DNA from: Cryptomeria japonica
Lineage: Eukaryota; Streptophyta; Pinopsida; Cupressales; Cupressaceae
Length of the DNA stretch: 64,000 bases
Direction: 5' to 3'
NCBI RefSeq assembly: GCF_030272615.1
Contig: NC_081414.1
Span: 521,732,185 to 521,796,184 of the forward strand
Of this stretch, positions 1-11,282 are shown one piece after another; the stretch's first letter is position 1, and each line of letters opens with the position of its first letter. The translations under genes were made by a program, and so were the position numbers. The notes under the pieces were generated by a model, which saw only the letters and a list, made by a program, of their open reading frames with translations, did not search any database and was not told the DNA's origin.

Positions 1-997
1 TTCTTAGTAAAATTCCTATAAGTGTGATGCTAAAGACTTGGTTTTTTTTGAAATGGAGGAATGTGTGCTCTATTTATAAGAAAAACAAGGCAATGAAGGG
101 TCAAGATTGGATAATCTTAACAAGGGTCGGGATTGAAAATTATCAATCTATGTTTACAATTCTCACCAATGAAATGGTGATAATTGTCAACAAAATATTG
201 CTTGAGAGGAGACGTAAGAAGCATTAAATGCTTGAGAAGACCTCATGGTTACCTTAGGAGGTAAGGGTTAAGGTTAGTTTAGGATTACCCATTGGATAAA
301 GCTTTTAACCAAAGGATAAACTCTTGTGCAAGGGTTAAATGGATAACCATGGTCAAAGCAATGAATGCTTGATGAGACCCTTGGGTTAGATGAGGTTTGA
401 GTTAGAGAGAAAGTCTCTAATTATGCAAGAATTGAGAGTTAACCATTAATGGTTTGGAAGACTCTCAAGATTAACTTGTTGAAGACATAAAGCCTTTAAT
501 GGTTTCCAAAGACTTTGAGGGTTTGAGAAGTGACTTCCCTTTGTTTAGGGATGTGATAATATTTAGTAGATGAGTTAGGCTAATTTAGAAGTGATTAGAA
601 GAATCTAGAAGAGGTTTTAGTGAGGCAAGTGGGAGATGTAGGAGAATGCAAGTGGATGAAGGGTAATTTTAATTAAAATAAATTACGTAATTTCAACAAA
701 ATAGATGCAAGTAGCGGATTTAAATAAATTAGATTTATTTATTTGCCATGAGCAATTTAATTAAATGTAAATTTAGTTAAAAAGGGTAGAAAGGGGATTT
801 AATTAAATAAAGTGATTTATTCAATTAAATGATATGAAAGGCCTAAATGAATTTAATTAAATAAATTGAATAACTTATTTAATCAAATAGATGAATGTGA
901 ATGCTTTAATTAAATTAAATTTAATTAAATAGAGGAATGAGAATAAAATGAATATTAAATATTCACTTAGGAAAGTGGTCATTTTTATACATCTACA
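1..997 (-). repeat. Truncated LTR of a TGTAGA-type (possibly Gypsy) element
   Basis: Read on the minus strand, an LTR begins at 997 with TGTAGATG and runs off the left edge of the window. It is AT-rich, with many AATTAAAT/ATTTAATT stretches (about 840-930) like those in the LTR at 13006-13755. A minus-strand TATA box (TATAAATAG, 70-78) lies about 920 bases inside, where the U3/R boundary of a long LTR would be. The short ORFs here are low complexity and I do not call them genes. Assignment to Gypsy is inferred from the TGTAGA terminus and the lack of copia features. Confidence 0.5.
70..78 (-). promoter_or_regulatory. Candidate TATA box in the minus-strand LTR
   Basis: TATAAATAG on the minus strand, upstream of a GC-richer stretch and about 920 bp inside the LTR start at 997. 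Position and sequence fit an LTR core promoter; transcription is not shown. Confidence 0.4.
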
Positions 998-1654
998 TGA
1001 ATAAATATCAGTTGGCAAAGTTGCCCTCTCCAACCGCACTGAAGAGGTCAAAACTATACTACAAGAAGTTGGTTGATTATTGGTTAAATCTTCAAGTTTT
1101 ACTGATTTAATCAAAGATATAGAAGATAGAAGAACTCATACTCAAAGAGAAATTCAAGATCTGATAGGCTATTTTGATCCTCTTACAAGCTCAACAACAA
1201 TTTTTAATCGCAAGGTCAAACAACTCAATCATGAAATCAAAAAGTTGAAAGAAAAAGAGGACAAAAGAGGTCTTAGCTTGTTAGAGCTATAGTGCTACCT
1301 AGCACCAATTATTGATTTCATGTAAAGGAATGTTAAAGAAGCAAACCACCTCATAAGTGCACCTGATTGCAAGATAGTTGATGATATGGAGGATTTTGTT
1401 ATAGTTTTGCATGGACACTTCAACACTATGAAACAGGTGAAGCATTCATGGGAATCCTTTTTGCAAGCAGCTCAAGAAAATTTCAAAGAATTTTTTTCTT
1501 TACTTTCATGAATTATTTTATACATTCTTTCCCATTTATGTCAAAAGGGGGAGTTTTGTAGAGTTTGTATATTATGGGGTAGATGAAACGGGGTTATAGG
1601 GGTTAGAACCGACACATTTTTGTAGTGTTTGCCACTAATGCCAAAGGGGGAGTT
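998..1654 (+). pseudogene. 3' coding remnant of an N-like element (C-terminal coiled coil) with two polypurine tracts
   Basis: Broken plus-strand reading frames (roughly 1040-1511) encode a Lys/Glu-rich helical protein. The segment NRKVKQLNHEIKKLKEKEDK followed by an L-x-P-x-x-D-[FY] motif is co-linear with the C-terminus of N2 ORF2 (EEKITNFEEELLKLEREKER, then LSPRLDYL). In-frame stops occur after residue LLEL and after IIDFM. Downstream come a PPT-like motif (aaaagggggag near 1542) and the true PPT (aaagggggag, 1643-1652), followed at once by an LTR at 1655. I read it as the end of the internal region of a diverged relative of N1/N2. The 5' part has been lost against the LTR ending at 997. 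Confidence 0.5.
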
Positions 1655-2892
1655 TGTTGGCATTATGGTGTATTTTGTATGACGGGTGAATGAAATGGTT
1701 GTCATTGTTGGAAACATCATCTTCTAAGTCTCCACAAACCATCGGTAAAGGAGTAAAGGGTAACTGGTAAAGAATAAGAGATCTTATTCCTATCACCAAT
1801 GAGTAGACTGGTATACAAAGGTTAACTGGGTAAGTAGAGTGTAGACCGGCTAAGAAAAGTGTTGATAGGCTAAGCAGTGAGTATACCGGCACACAAGAGG
1901 TCAACTGGATAAGCAGTGAATAGATCAGTACATAGGAGGACAATCGGCTAAGTAGATAATAGACTAGTATAAAGGAGGTAACCAGTTAGGCAAAATTAGA
2001 TCGGTACATCGGCATAATAGGAGTCTCAACCGACAAACTTGGAAACATCTAGTTGAAATAGCAGTCTTCCCTTTTCAACTGACAAACTTATCGGCATTAA
2101 TGGTTGTCTTGACCGATATTCCTAGAATGATTTTTGGAGAGTATTTTGAGGAGCGATAACAGAATTTTGAATCTGATTTTTGGAGGGAAAGTTGACACCA
2201 GAGAAAAAGGCTAATATATTCACATCATTCATTTGAATTGTGTGGTTGCAAATGTGGAAAAGATCTGTGAAAGTATAAATAGGGGGAGCAGAACAGAGTG
2301 TAGTAGATAGAGGTATTTAATGGTGAAGCTGACACTGATCAACAAAATAGAGTATATAGAGTGGATCTATGAGACAAAGGTAGTGTAATTAGATAAATCA
2401 ATCACCTTTGTTTCTTTCTAACAATTACAACATTGTAAATCCCTTAACAAGGTGAACCTTAACCAGTTCTTTATGTAAAATCTCTTAACAGAGTTACTTC
2501 AAATATGAAGTTGTAAAATCCTCTAGCAAGGTGAACTTTAACAGGTTCTAAGCTATTCTTGATAAGATATCAGTCACTTATACCAAGGTGATGTTCTCAA
2601 AAGGAACTGATTGTAAGCTCTTAACAAGCCACTCTTTTTCATTGTAGTAAAAGAGATTATGGGTTATCCCCATCATGGTTTTCTCCCTCTAACCGAGGAT
2701 TTCCACATATAATTGCTTGTGTTATGTGATATGTATGTGCGCATGCAAATATCTTTTCTTTGATGTTATGATTTATGCAATGTTTAAGATAATTTGAAGG
2801 ATAGTTGCAGACCAGTCAATTTGAATGTTTGAATTATGATTAAATTTCTTTGACTGATTCACCCCCCTCTCAGTCACCAATTAATACTAACA
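1655..2892 (+). repeat. 3' LTR of the 5'-truncated plus-strand element A
   Basis: Starts TGTTGGCATT directly after a PPT and ends AATACTAACA, giving TG...CA termini with a 10-base imperfect inverted repeat; about 1,238 bp. Inside are degenerate modules of the type cctcta-caaggtgaacttta (2410-2640), the conserved ttatgggttatccccat...ggttttctcc block (about 2650-2700) and a C-rich hairpin near the end (2851-2876). The same features occur in the same order in the copia LTRs of this window. Only one LTR remains, so no target-site duplication can be checked. Confidence 0.7.
2851..2876 (+). promoter_or_regulatory. C-rich U5 hairpin of element A
   Basis: TGACTGA (2851-2857) and TCAGTCA (2870-2876) form a perfect 7-bp stem around the loop ttcacccccctc. 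The same hairpin, with different but compensating stem bases, occurs near the 3' end of the other LTRs here. Confidence 0.6.
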
Positions 2893-4189
2893 GTTTCCAC
2901 CTACATCATCACATGATAGCATATCTTATTTCACACATATATATAGATATCACAATCGCATCACATCTTACATATATCATTGACTAGTATTTGTATCTAC
3001 ATATAAACCTAGAAAAAGAACAAAAACATATTGCATTTCATCGCGTACATATTTGCATCCATATCATAAGTATCATAAAATCATCATAAAGCATATAAAA
3101 GCATCACATAGGAACACATGCATATAGTTTCCACAGCAAATGATTCATCTCATATATTTATATAAAAAAATAATAAAGTGCCATGATGCAATTATGTCAA
3201 AATCTCAAATGGTTACAAAATCACCCAAAGGTGTCTACATCATCAAACAAAAACTGATACAACTTGGATCACCTTGTTTGTCCCCTCTTGTAGACCCTAC
3301 GGGACCATATTTTCACCAAAGTAGTTGAGAGTCTTGTGTTTGGCCAAATCTCAAGAATATTTATAATGTATCTAAATCCCATCACCTTGATCATGACATG
3401 GTCCTCGACAATCAAATATTTTCATAACCATTGTGTCACAGGGAATCTTTCTCTAGAATCAATCTGGGGTAAGTACTCCTGCATCCAATCAAATAAATCA
3501 TGTCAATCCTAGTGGTACTCATGTTCATCACATAGTGTTTCTTATCTTATCTTATCCTATCCTATTGGTATCTATGTCCACCATATGGTTTTTCTCATCA
3601 GGCTCTATCCTAGTGCTTATGTTTATCACGTGGCACTACATCCTAGTGTATATGTTTATCACATTGCACTATATCCTATCTTGCTAGAGAACTTGCCAAA
3701 TTTTATCAACTCGATTACTTATCATATACTCAACTTAGCAAACCTACAAATTTCAGGGCACCTATTAGGTGAATCCTCTCAGTAGCTTATCCAATTGGCA
3801 ACGTATGTTTATCACAAAATTGTCAATTCTAGCTTTGTTTTCAGTTTGTCTTCCCTAGGGAATCTACTTGAGTGAATCCTCTCAACATCTTATCCAATTG
3901 ATAGTGTATGTTCATCACAAAACAGTCAATTTTGGATTTTTAATACATAGACATGATTCTGTTGATACCTCTTGAGTCATTCTTTTTCCTACGTGACCTT
4001 GTCATCCTATCTTGTGAGTCCTTTCTAGCCTTTCTTTCCTATCAAGAGATTGTTTGTGATCTTTTCAAACATTTTCATCCAATCTCTTGAGGGGGCATAT
4101 CATTCCCATCATGGGGAAACTTTATATCAGTTTAGCTTCTCTTCTTCAAGCCAACATGACAAGCTGCATTGTCTCAAAGAAGGACAAAA
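2893..4189 (+). mobile_element. 3' internal (non-coding) part of a TGTAGA-type element
   Basis: About 1.3 kb without a convincing ORF between LTR A and the LTR at 4190. It holds short tandem duplications: (tatct)-like repeats at 3540-3570, a ~40-bp pair around 3600-3670, and a ~70-bp unit duplicated at 3768-3837 and 3872-3941. It ends in a purine-rich tract (tctcaaagaaggacaaaa) directly before TGTAGACATC. That tract resembles the PPT of element G (caaagaggggcaaaa before TGTAGAC), so I read it as the 3' internal end of a related plus-strand element. The coding part is not in the window. Confidence 0.5.
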
Positions 4190-4262
4190 TGTAGACATCT
4201 AAAATTGTCTAATTAAATAAATATTTTTATTTATTTAATTATTTTATCCTAAGTCTTCTATT
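4190..4262 (+). repeat. First segment of a plus-strand TGTAGA-type 3' LTR (interrupted by G)
   Basis: Starts TGTAGACATC after a PPT and contains a perfect 12-bp-arm palindrome (AATTAAATAAAT/ATTTATTTAATT, 4211-4240). The LTR is cut at 4262 by insertion of G and resumes at 13006. The ctatt duplicated on both sides of G shows these two segments were once contiguous. Confidence 0.75.
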
Positions 4263-5521
4263 TGTAGATCAGGAAATTGAAAATCATCAAAACAATAGCA
4301 ATTAGGACAACCACAAAACCTAAAGCTGCTATGAAAGCAATCCCAATACAATCAATGAAGACATCAAGACAAGATATTCAAATCAAATGAAATCGAAGCA
4401 AACCGATGCTGATAGCTCCTTCATGTGGCTCCATTGTTCTTCTTTCACCTTCAAATTTGATGTGGATCTCACCTACAATTGCAAGTTGTTGAGAGATGAA
4501 ATTCACAGTATAAGGTTACTCGAAAATGTGATTGATTCTCTTTTTCATTGAAGAAAATCATCCCATTTATAGACAAATTGGAGAGAGGACAAGATTAGCA
4601 TGAAGAGATTTGAAAGGAAATTCAAATCAAGAATGGCAAAATTATGAAAAATGTATGACAATTTCTATGCAAGGTGTATGACAAATTATGACAAGTTGCT
4701 ATTCTCATGACAAAAGGAATTAGGAGAAATTAGCAAATTAGAAAATAGAGGAAAAAGATGAAATAGAAACTAGGTGAATTAATTAATAGGTTTTCATCCA
4801 TTAATTAATTCATGAAAGAGACCTAGGACTAAATAAATAGATTTATTTAACCCACAAGGAAGAAGAAAAGGATTAAATGAACAAATCATAAAACCCTAGA
4901 AATAAGAGGACAAGGAATTAGGTCAAGACAACAAGAAATTAATGTAGGTTCGATCATGATTCTGATTTACAAAGGACCAATGTTGATAAATGATTGAGAT
5001 TGAATAACAAAAATCAATGACAAATTGACCAAGATTGACAAGGAGATCAAATTGATAGGTGCCAATTGATGAGGAACAATGACTAATCGATCCAAATCGA
5101 CATGATTGAAAAGGACAAGGATCGATGACGAATCGATCGCAAAATGACAAGATTGACAAGTTGATAATCACAAATGATTACAAACAAGCTAAAGATGATT
5201 GAAAGATTGACAAGAGGACAAAACCCTAATTCTATCATCGATTAGGATTGACGATGTCTAAAATGATGATAAATGAGCACACACCAAGATGCGACAGGAT
5301 AAGATCGACGAAAATCATGACTGAAGAATGCTATCGACAAGACCTAATTCGAAAGCGATAAAAATGAGGAATGTAGAAGAAGGACTCGATGCTCGCAAAT
5401 GATAAAGACCAACTGTGCAACATAGAAGAAATGTTAATGCGACGCAAGAACCCTAAAATAAGGCAATGCGCAAATGTTAAAGTATGACTCCACAAGCGTT
5501 GACCATTTTTAGAAGTCTACA
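4263..5521 (-). repeat. 3' LTR of G
   Basis: Direct repeat of 11729-13005. On the minus strand it runs from TGTAGACTTC (5521) to CCTGATCTACA (4263). A minus-strand TATAAAT lies at 4565-4571. The short ORF at 4923-5171 occurs in both LTRs (12407-12643) because the LTRs are copies, and I do not treat it as a gene. Confidence 0.85.
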
Positions 5522-5536
5522 TTTTGCCCCTCTTTG
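5522..5536 (-). promoter_or_regulatory. Polypurine tract of G
   Basis: Minus strand caaagaggggcaaaa, ending directly at the LTR start TGTAGA. It is the expected plus-strand primer site and fixes the orientation of G. Confidence 0.65.
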
Positions 5537-8361
5537 AGACAATGCGATTCTAAGCATTGTTTCAAAGAACAATAATGAAAATGCCCCAGATAATAACAAT
5601 AACATATGCATGCCCCCTTGAGGAATTGGTCGGAAAAATCCAGAGAAGAGGCCAAGTGATCGATAAGAATGACAGAAGATGATAGGTTTGAACGGATCAA
5701 AAATTGAAGGTCGGATGCACAAAGGACAAGCAGTGGAAGGCGCAAAAGACCACAACCATCATAAGATGGAGAGCATGCACGTCCATCTAGGTACTGACAA
5801 AGATCTATATAAGAGACAAGGAGAAGGAAAAGAGTTCATTTGCACTAGCCAAAGTGGAGGAGTTGTTGCTCAGGAAAAAGGACCCTTGCAGAGAGATGGC
5901 TAACATTCCAATGGAAGATCACCTTGGGGAACGTGTACACACCTACAGATGAGCAGATGATATGGGAGTAGTGGTATGTATCTCAAAAATGCAGATGTTC
6001 AATTTCATGAATTTTGCTTGATTGTGGGACATTGCGGGGCCCATGGGGGAGGGAAAAATGCAAATCTGCGCCTATGTGGGCACATTTTGTGCCTGTGTAG
6101 AGATGTTTTGTGCCTGTGTAAGGTACATAGGCACAACTTGATGCTGCACAAGCACAAGACAGTGTGCACAAGTGCAATTGTGCACTTATGACCGAACTAG
6201 ACCGAACGGACTGCCAAGACTAACGAAAGAAATGTTAGTAAGAAGATATTAGATAGAGGATAGTTAGAGATGAAGGAAAACTTGCTTTCACAAATGCACA
6301 TAAGTAGGTGAGAACCTTTATTTATTGTAGAAAAGCAGATGCAGAGCATCATGGCATTGAAGGCTAGAGCTGGAATGCAACCCCTTTTGCAAAAGACAGA
6401 CACATCGCACACAAGGAATGAGTGAAGCATCCTAGGGTGCATACATCAAGGGTCGAGGTATGTGCGGCATTCACAAAGCGAACATACTTATCAAAGACAC
6501 CTAATGATATAGTTGCCCCAGATTGTGACAAACATTCCACAAACAACAAACACAACAAAAAAGGAAAGGGACCATGAACCATCCCGGTTACTCTAAATCA
6601 CTCAGTGACATCATCGAGTAACATAGGAACATGATCGAAGCCCAAGATAAATCAGTAAAAAGATAAGATGCACAAATTCAACCAAGTCAAACAAACAGTC
6701 TGATCATCATTGTCAAAAGTGGAAAACAAGAATGATCATGCTGTCTAGTTTCAGGGAATGCAGTACCCCGTCGAAGATAGGACACAATCTGGTTTCAAGT
6801 ATACCACACCCTGTAAAAGATCCATGATAATGTTGACAAGGACCAATGGTAATGTTGATGCTATTTGGATTGATGTGACAACTGTGATCAGGTTGAATGC
6901 TTTCTTGGTCGAATAGTTCATCTGTTAATGCGTGATTTCATTAAAGCACAATGTTTGATTGATTGTTGTTGGATGTATGCTCAGTGATCTGTGTATGCAC
7001 AAAGGGGACCATTTATTGACAAAATGCAAAATGCCAAAGAAATTGTTTTTGGATTTTGATGTTTTTCACTTTGTAGGAATTTCGAGTTTTTTACAATTTT
7101 TTTGTTCATTTTTCAGGACTTTATTTGACTTTTTAGGGATTTTTTTCAGGACATTATATGATTTTTAGGGATTTTTTCAAGACATTATATGATTTTTAGG
7201 GATTTTTTCAGGACATTATATGATTTTTAGGGATTTTTTTAGGACATTATATGATTTTTAGGGATTTTTTCAGGACTTTTTATGATTTTTAGGACTTTTT
7301 TTTTTTAATGATTTTTAGGACTTTTTTTAGGACATTATTTAATTTTTTAGGAGTTTTTTTCAATTTTTTTAAATTATTTCAGGATATTTTTCAATTTTTA
7401 TGATTTTGCCCCAGTGTCTAGCAAGGCAAGGAATATGATAGGTGAATAAATAGGCTTGCTGAAATGTTGGTGGATAGAAGGAAGATAAAGGCCTTTTATC
7501 ATGGAGACAATATGGATGCAATTTTCAAGGGCTGTTGCATGATGGGACAAGAGATTGGATATGACAATGTAAAGCAGGAACATGGCATTAGGGACATGTC
7601 AAGAGGTTTTTGAAACTATGTTTAAATTTTGCGTCCTTATGTCAGATCAAGATCAAGGAATGAAAAAGAGTGTATGGATAGTGATAAGATATGGATAGGA
7701 TAAGCAAAAACAAGAATGGATAAGGGACATGGACTGAAGGTCGGGGTAGGCTAAGGGATAGCGGTAGAAAGTTGCAATAAGACAAGGAATATGGATGAAA
7801 GGTTGTAATAATCAAATGGATAAATACCAAAAGCTATGATAGACTAAAAGCTACAAACAAGATGTATGATGCTCATGACGATCCTCAGCCTTGTCAAGAT
7901 CAAAGGTGGAAAGGGAAACTAGACATGAGGGACAATAGGATATGAAGGGTAATGACAGGGGTTCGATAGGATAATGGAACAGTGAAGGACAAAAGGATAT
8001 GATAGGATAAAACCTGTCCCCAAGTACGGTATGCAAGAAGTTCATAGATTACGCATGATGCCTGTTTGCCAGGTTTTCATCATGGTACTTGCCCAAGGTG
8101 CCTGTTTGCCAAGTTTTCACCAGTGGATGAATTATTTTTGCTATTACTTTTTTTCTTTTGTCTTTTTTTTCTCACTTTTTTTTTTTGTATTTTGACTTTT
8201 TCAATAGAAGATGGACACATGATAGGGGATGGAAGAAGGACTCAAGCATCTTTTTGTTTGGATAGTAGCCTTGAAAAAAATGGACCATGACCTTTAAAAG
8301 TATGCTCAAAGACATTGGTAGGATAAGGACATGGAAAAAGAGATGTAACTAAGGCAAGGAT
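5537..8361 (-). mobile_element. Non-coding 3' internal region of G
   Basis: About 2.8 kb in which I see no believable coding frame. Short ORFs on either strand are low complexity. It contains a run of gtgcctgtgta/gcacaag-type repeats (6070-6185), a 31-bp minisatellite (7115-7400) and long T/A runs (8120-8200). A purine-rich motif resembling the 3' end of the element upstream (caagggggcatgcatatg, minus strand, about 5600-5620) lies near the PPT. Confidence 0.5.
7115..7400. repeat. 31-bp minisatellite
   Basis: About eight degenerate units of the type aggacattatatgatttttagg + gattttttc. The clearest start at about 7148, 7179, 7210 and 7241, with decayed units on both sides. It lies in the non-coding interior of G and encodes nothing. 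Confidence 0.8.
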
Positions 8362-9132
8362 TTATGCAAAGGATGGGATCAAAGGGATCGAAGGATGGAA
8401 AATATGCATTGGATAATGGATAGGGTATTGGAAGAATTGGGTTTCATTGGATGGAAATGAAGGCAAGATCAACATTGGAACACACCTTGATGGGTGGTGG
8501 ATTGATGGAGGAAAAATGGATCTCAGATTGTGAGATTTGGATAGAGGAATAGCTTGGGATTTTGGGACATAAGGGCCCAAAATGGATGATGAAGGTGATG
8601 TAGGAATAGACTTGGAAAGTTTAGATGGAGGATTAGCAATTTCAGATATCAATCTGGGTGTTTCTTTTTGTGCTTCAAGGAGCTTCTTGGGAATCCACAT
8701 GTTTTTTGATTTTTCATGCTTTTGTGGTTCCTTGGAGTGCATTGCTTGCACAAGGGATTTAGGAACCCATATATATTTTGACTTTGCTTTATTTTGCTAA
8801 GTGGGCCTTTGTGACCATTTGGATTTTTCCTTTTCTTTATAGATCAATTTTTTCTTTGTTTTGACATGTTGATTATATTGGACATGTTGATCCTTGAATA
8901 CATGTGGATTTCTAGACTTATGACTTTTATACTTGGCATCCAAATTGCTTGGAGGGGGAAAGGAATGCATGGATGGATATGAATGAAATGGAGTTATTTT
9001 GGATGGATGAAATTTACTCAAATATGTGTTCCTTTATTGACCTTGCATAGAGGACAAAGGAATATAAGGACCTAAGATGGATGGAAAGTATGATGGGGAA
9101 GGGATATGTTTGGATTTTGAAGGGATGTTGGA
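8362..9132 (-). pseudogene. Degraded C-terminal continuation of the G protein
   Basis: The frame of the 587-residue ORF continues past its stop at 9133 through further stops (one near 9030 and one at 8797) down to 8362. The translated remnant is Lys/Ser/Pro-rich and contains a duplicated motif, KYIWVPKSL and KNMWIPKKL, about 25 residues apart. All pieces lie in one frame, so this looks like one ancestral ORF cut by nonsense mutations. I do not recognise the WVPK/WIPK repeat as a named domain. Confidence 0.45.
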
Positions 9133-10896
9133 TTAGTTAGGGGTACCGACATCTTGAGGAATTTCACTGAGGCCATGACCCTTAATATTTTCTTTAACAT
9201 GAAGGGATTCTTGCTTATGGAGATCTACTCCTTTGCCTTTATGAATATCTTGACTTGTAGGATACTCTTTTCTTTGGGAAGAAGATGCGAGTCCATTATG
9301 AGGTGGATATGATATGAGAAAAATAATGAGATCATGAAGTGGATCAGATTGGACCAAAGAGGAAGAACCCATTGTTAATGTCAGGGGTTCATGAACATCT
9401 TGCACTGACACGTTAGAATCATGAGGGGGATTAGGATCATGAGGGGGGCTAGGATTGTGTAGTGGACATGGTTCAATGACAGGCTCTTCAAGAGATGGAA
9501 TGGGAGAAATAATGGGATCATCAAAAGAAATGAAATCTTGGAGTGTATATGGAGCATTAAGACAAGGAGATGGAGGAACAAAAGGATCTTGTGGAGGATT
9601 TAAAGGAATAATTTGATCTTGACAAGGAGGAAGATCATTGGAATCCTCTTTAAAGGTGCTTTGCTCTTGACTTTTAATGGGATCATCAGAAAGGATGGAA
9701 GGGATATCTTGATCTTTTTTAGGAAGTGGAATGTCAATGGGATTTGAAAGGACATTTTGTTCTTGAAATGGAAGGGGATCATTTGGGATTGGATGGACTG
9801 GGATATCTTGATCTTGCTCGGGGAATGGAGTGTCAATAGGACTTTGGATATGATGGACAAGAATAGGGGAATCATCATGAGTGTTTGGGAACATGGCGTC
9901 CTGGTCAACAATTGGATGGGATGATAAGGTTTTGGGATCTTGATCTTGATCTTTTTTAAGACACATTTCTTCATGCTCTAAATTATCCTCTTGACATGGG
10001 GTTGGACTTTGGATATGCATGGGGGATTCTGACAAGGGATCAATGGTTTGGCATGAAGGAAATGCACTTTGAACATTTGTGATGGATTCTGGCAAGGAAT
10101 CAATGCTTGAACATGAGGAAGAGGGACTTCTAATGGGGTCCTCTAAAATAGGTAATGGCAATAAAGTGCATGGTGGCATTGGGTCTTGTATTTCTGAAAC
10201 ATGACAAGGATGTGCATCATGAATTGGATTATGTTGGCAATCAATTATGGATAGCCCTTGGATAATTTCATCCTTGGGTGTATTGTTTGATGAGGACAAT
10301 ATGGAAGGTTCTTGTGAAACTTCTAAAGGTGTAGGGATAGATGCCATTGGAGAGTCAATTTGTTTGTGGGGGGATGAGGCATTGCTAGACATAAGTGTAT
10401 TATCTTGATCTTCCTCAAAGAACTCACTTGGTAGTTTCCTTAAGATCCTTGCAATAAGGCCACCTTTCTTTCGAGGTTTTGACATAATTGTATATGGAAT
10501 TTGAACTTGTTTGGAAAGGATTTGGTTCTGGTCTGATGTCATGTTTTGATTTCGAACTAGATGTTGATCAAATTGGTTTGACATGTTCAAAATTTGGCTT
10601 GGTGCATGTTGCAAGTTTTGTTTTTGAATTTGTGATTGTGCAGAAGACACTGCAACTTGTTGTTGATATTGAGTTTGTTGTCGATAATTAACAGTTGGTT
10701 GGACATATTGTTGAAATTGGACCATTGGTTGTGTTGGTTGTATATGTTGGACCATTGGTTGTGTTTGTTGGAAATATTGGAATTGTTGAACAATTGGTTG
10801 TGATGGTTGAAAATCTGATTGATAGTAAACACCTTCGTGTTCTTGTTGTGGAGGCACATAATGTTGTTGTCTCTTTTCTTGAAATTGTTTCATCAT
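9133..10896 (-). CDS. Gln/Pro/Asp-rich ORF of element G, function unknown
   Basis: 587 codons open on the minus strand. The first ~130 residues are Gln-rich with repeats of the type TQPMVQ and IQPTQPMVQ. A short basic stretch follows (SKPRKKGGLIARILRKLP, about residues 139-156), then ~430 residues rich in Pro, Asp, Ser and Ile with recurrent DQDIP, HPIP and NPPHD motifs. There is no zinc knuckle, capsid homology or enzymatic motif. Upstream, the same protein appears to continue in another frame (11282-10947) across a frameshift near 10985. It occupies the place of gag in G. Its low-complexity character suggests a disordered scaffold, but the function is unknown. Confidence 0.5.
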   Translation of the reverse strand: MMKQFQEKRQQHYVPPQQEHEGVYYQSDFQPSQPIVQQFQYFQQTQPMVQHIQPTQPMVQFQQYVQPTVNYRQQTQYQQQVAVSSAQSQIQKQNLQHAPSQILNMSNQFDQHLVRNQNMTSDQNQILSKQVQIPYTIMSKPRKKGGLIARILRKLPSEFFEEDQDNTLMSSNASSPHKQIDSPMASIPTPLEVSQEPSILSSSNNTPKDEIIQGLSIIDCQHNPIHDAHPCHVSEIQDPMPPCTLLPLPILEDPIRSPSSSCSSIDSLPESITNVQSAFPSCQTIDPLSESPMHIQSPTPCQEDNLEHEEMCLKKDQDQDPKTLSSHPIVDQDAMFPNTHDDSPILVHHIQSPIDTPFPEQDQDIPVHPIPNDPLPFQEQNVLSNPIDIPLPKKDQDIPSILSDDPIKSQEQSTFKEDSNDLPPCQDQIIPLNPPQDPFVPPSPCLNAPYTLQDFISFDDPIISPIPSLEEPVIEPCPLHNPSPPHDPNPPHDSNVSVQDVHEPLTLTMGSSSLVQSDPLHDLIIFLISYPPHNGLASSSQRKEYPTSQDIHKGKGVDLHKQESLHVKENIKGHGLSEIPQDVGTPN

Positions 10897-10946
10897 CTCT
10901 ATTTGTGAGAGGAGATCTGGTATGTTTGATTGTTCAATAAGATATC

Positions 10947-11282
10947 TTACATCAATTGGCTCAATATTTGGATTTTGACCTGGAAATTTTGAAACATTTT
11001 GGACATTTGTGATCTATTCTTCTCAATGTTTTTCACTTTTTGTTCCAAAATCTCCTTTTCTTGAGCTAGTTTCTCCTCTAGTTTTTGTATTTGGACATTT
11101 ACATCATCATGATAAGTTTGATCCAAGTTCTGAGACATGTAGAGATTGGATTGACATGATTGATTTCTCAATTGTGATGACATGGCTTTGTAAGAAGGTT
11201 GAGACCTCATTTCAACAAACATGTCACTATGCAATGCAACTAATGGGATTGACAAATGCAACCTAAAAGGATGATAGTGCAA
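10947..11282 (-). pseudogene. N-terminal coiled-coil part of the G protein (frameshifted)
   Basis: 111 codons. The last ~60 residues (IQKLEEKLAQEKEILEQKV and following) form a clear coiled coil. Just before its stop, the other frame reads through NIEPIDVRYLIEQ and LLSQIEMM into the ORF at 10896, so the two ORFs were probably one protein broken by a single-base indel near 10985. The start at 11282 is the first available one in frame, and no better signal was seen. Confidence 0.45.

Noticed and set aside
4923-5171. ORF repeated at 12407-12643
   Set aside because: Lies within the G LTRs, antisense to nothing known; duplicated because LTRs are direct repeats.
7642-8045. Two minus-strand ORFs rich in Ser/Tyr/Pro
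   Set aside because: Products of gataggataagg-type simple sequence read in reverse; no protein features.
8066-8290. Plus-strand ORF with a hydrophobic Leu/Phe run, considered as a membrane protein
   Set aside because: The hydrophobic run is encoded by a ttttt/cttttt low-complexity tract; no start context or homology.
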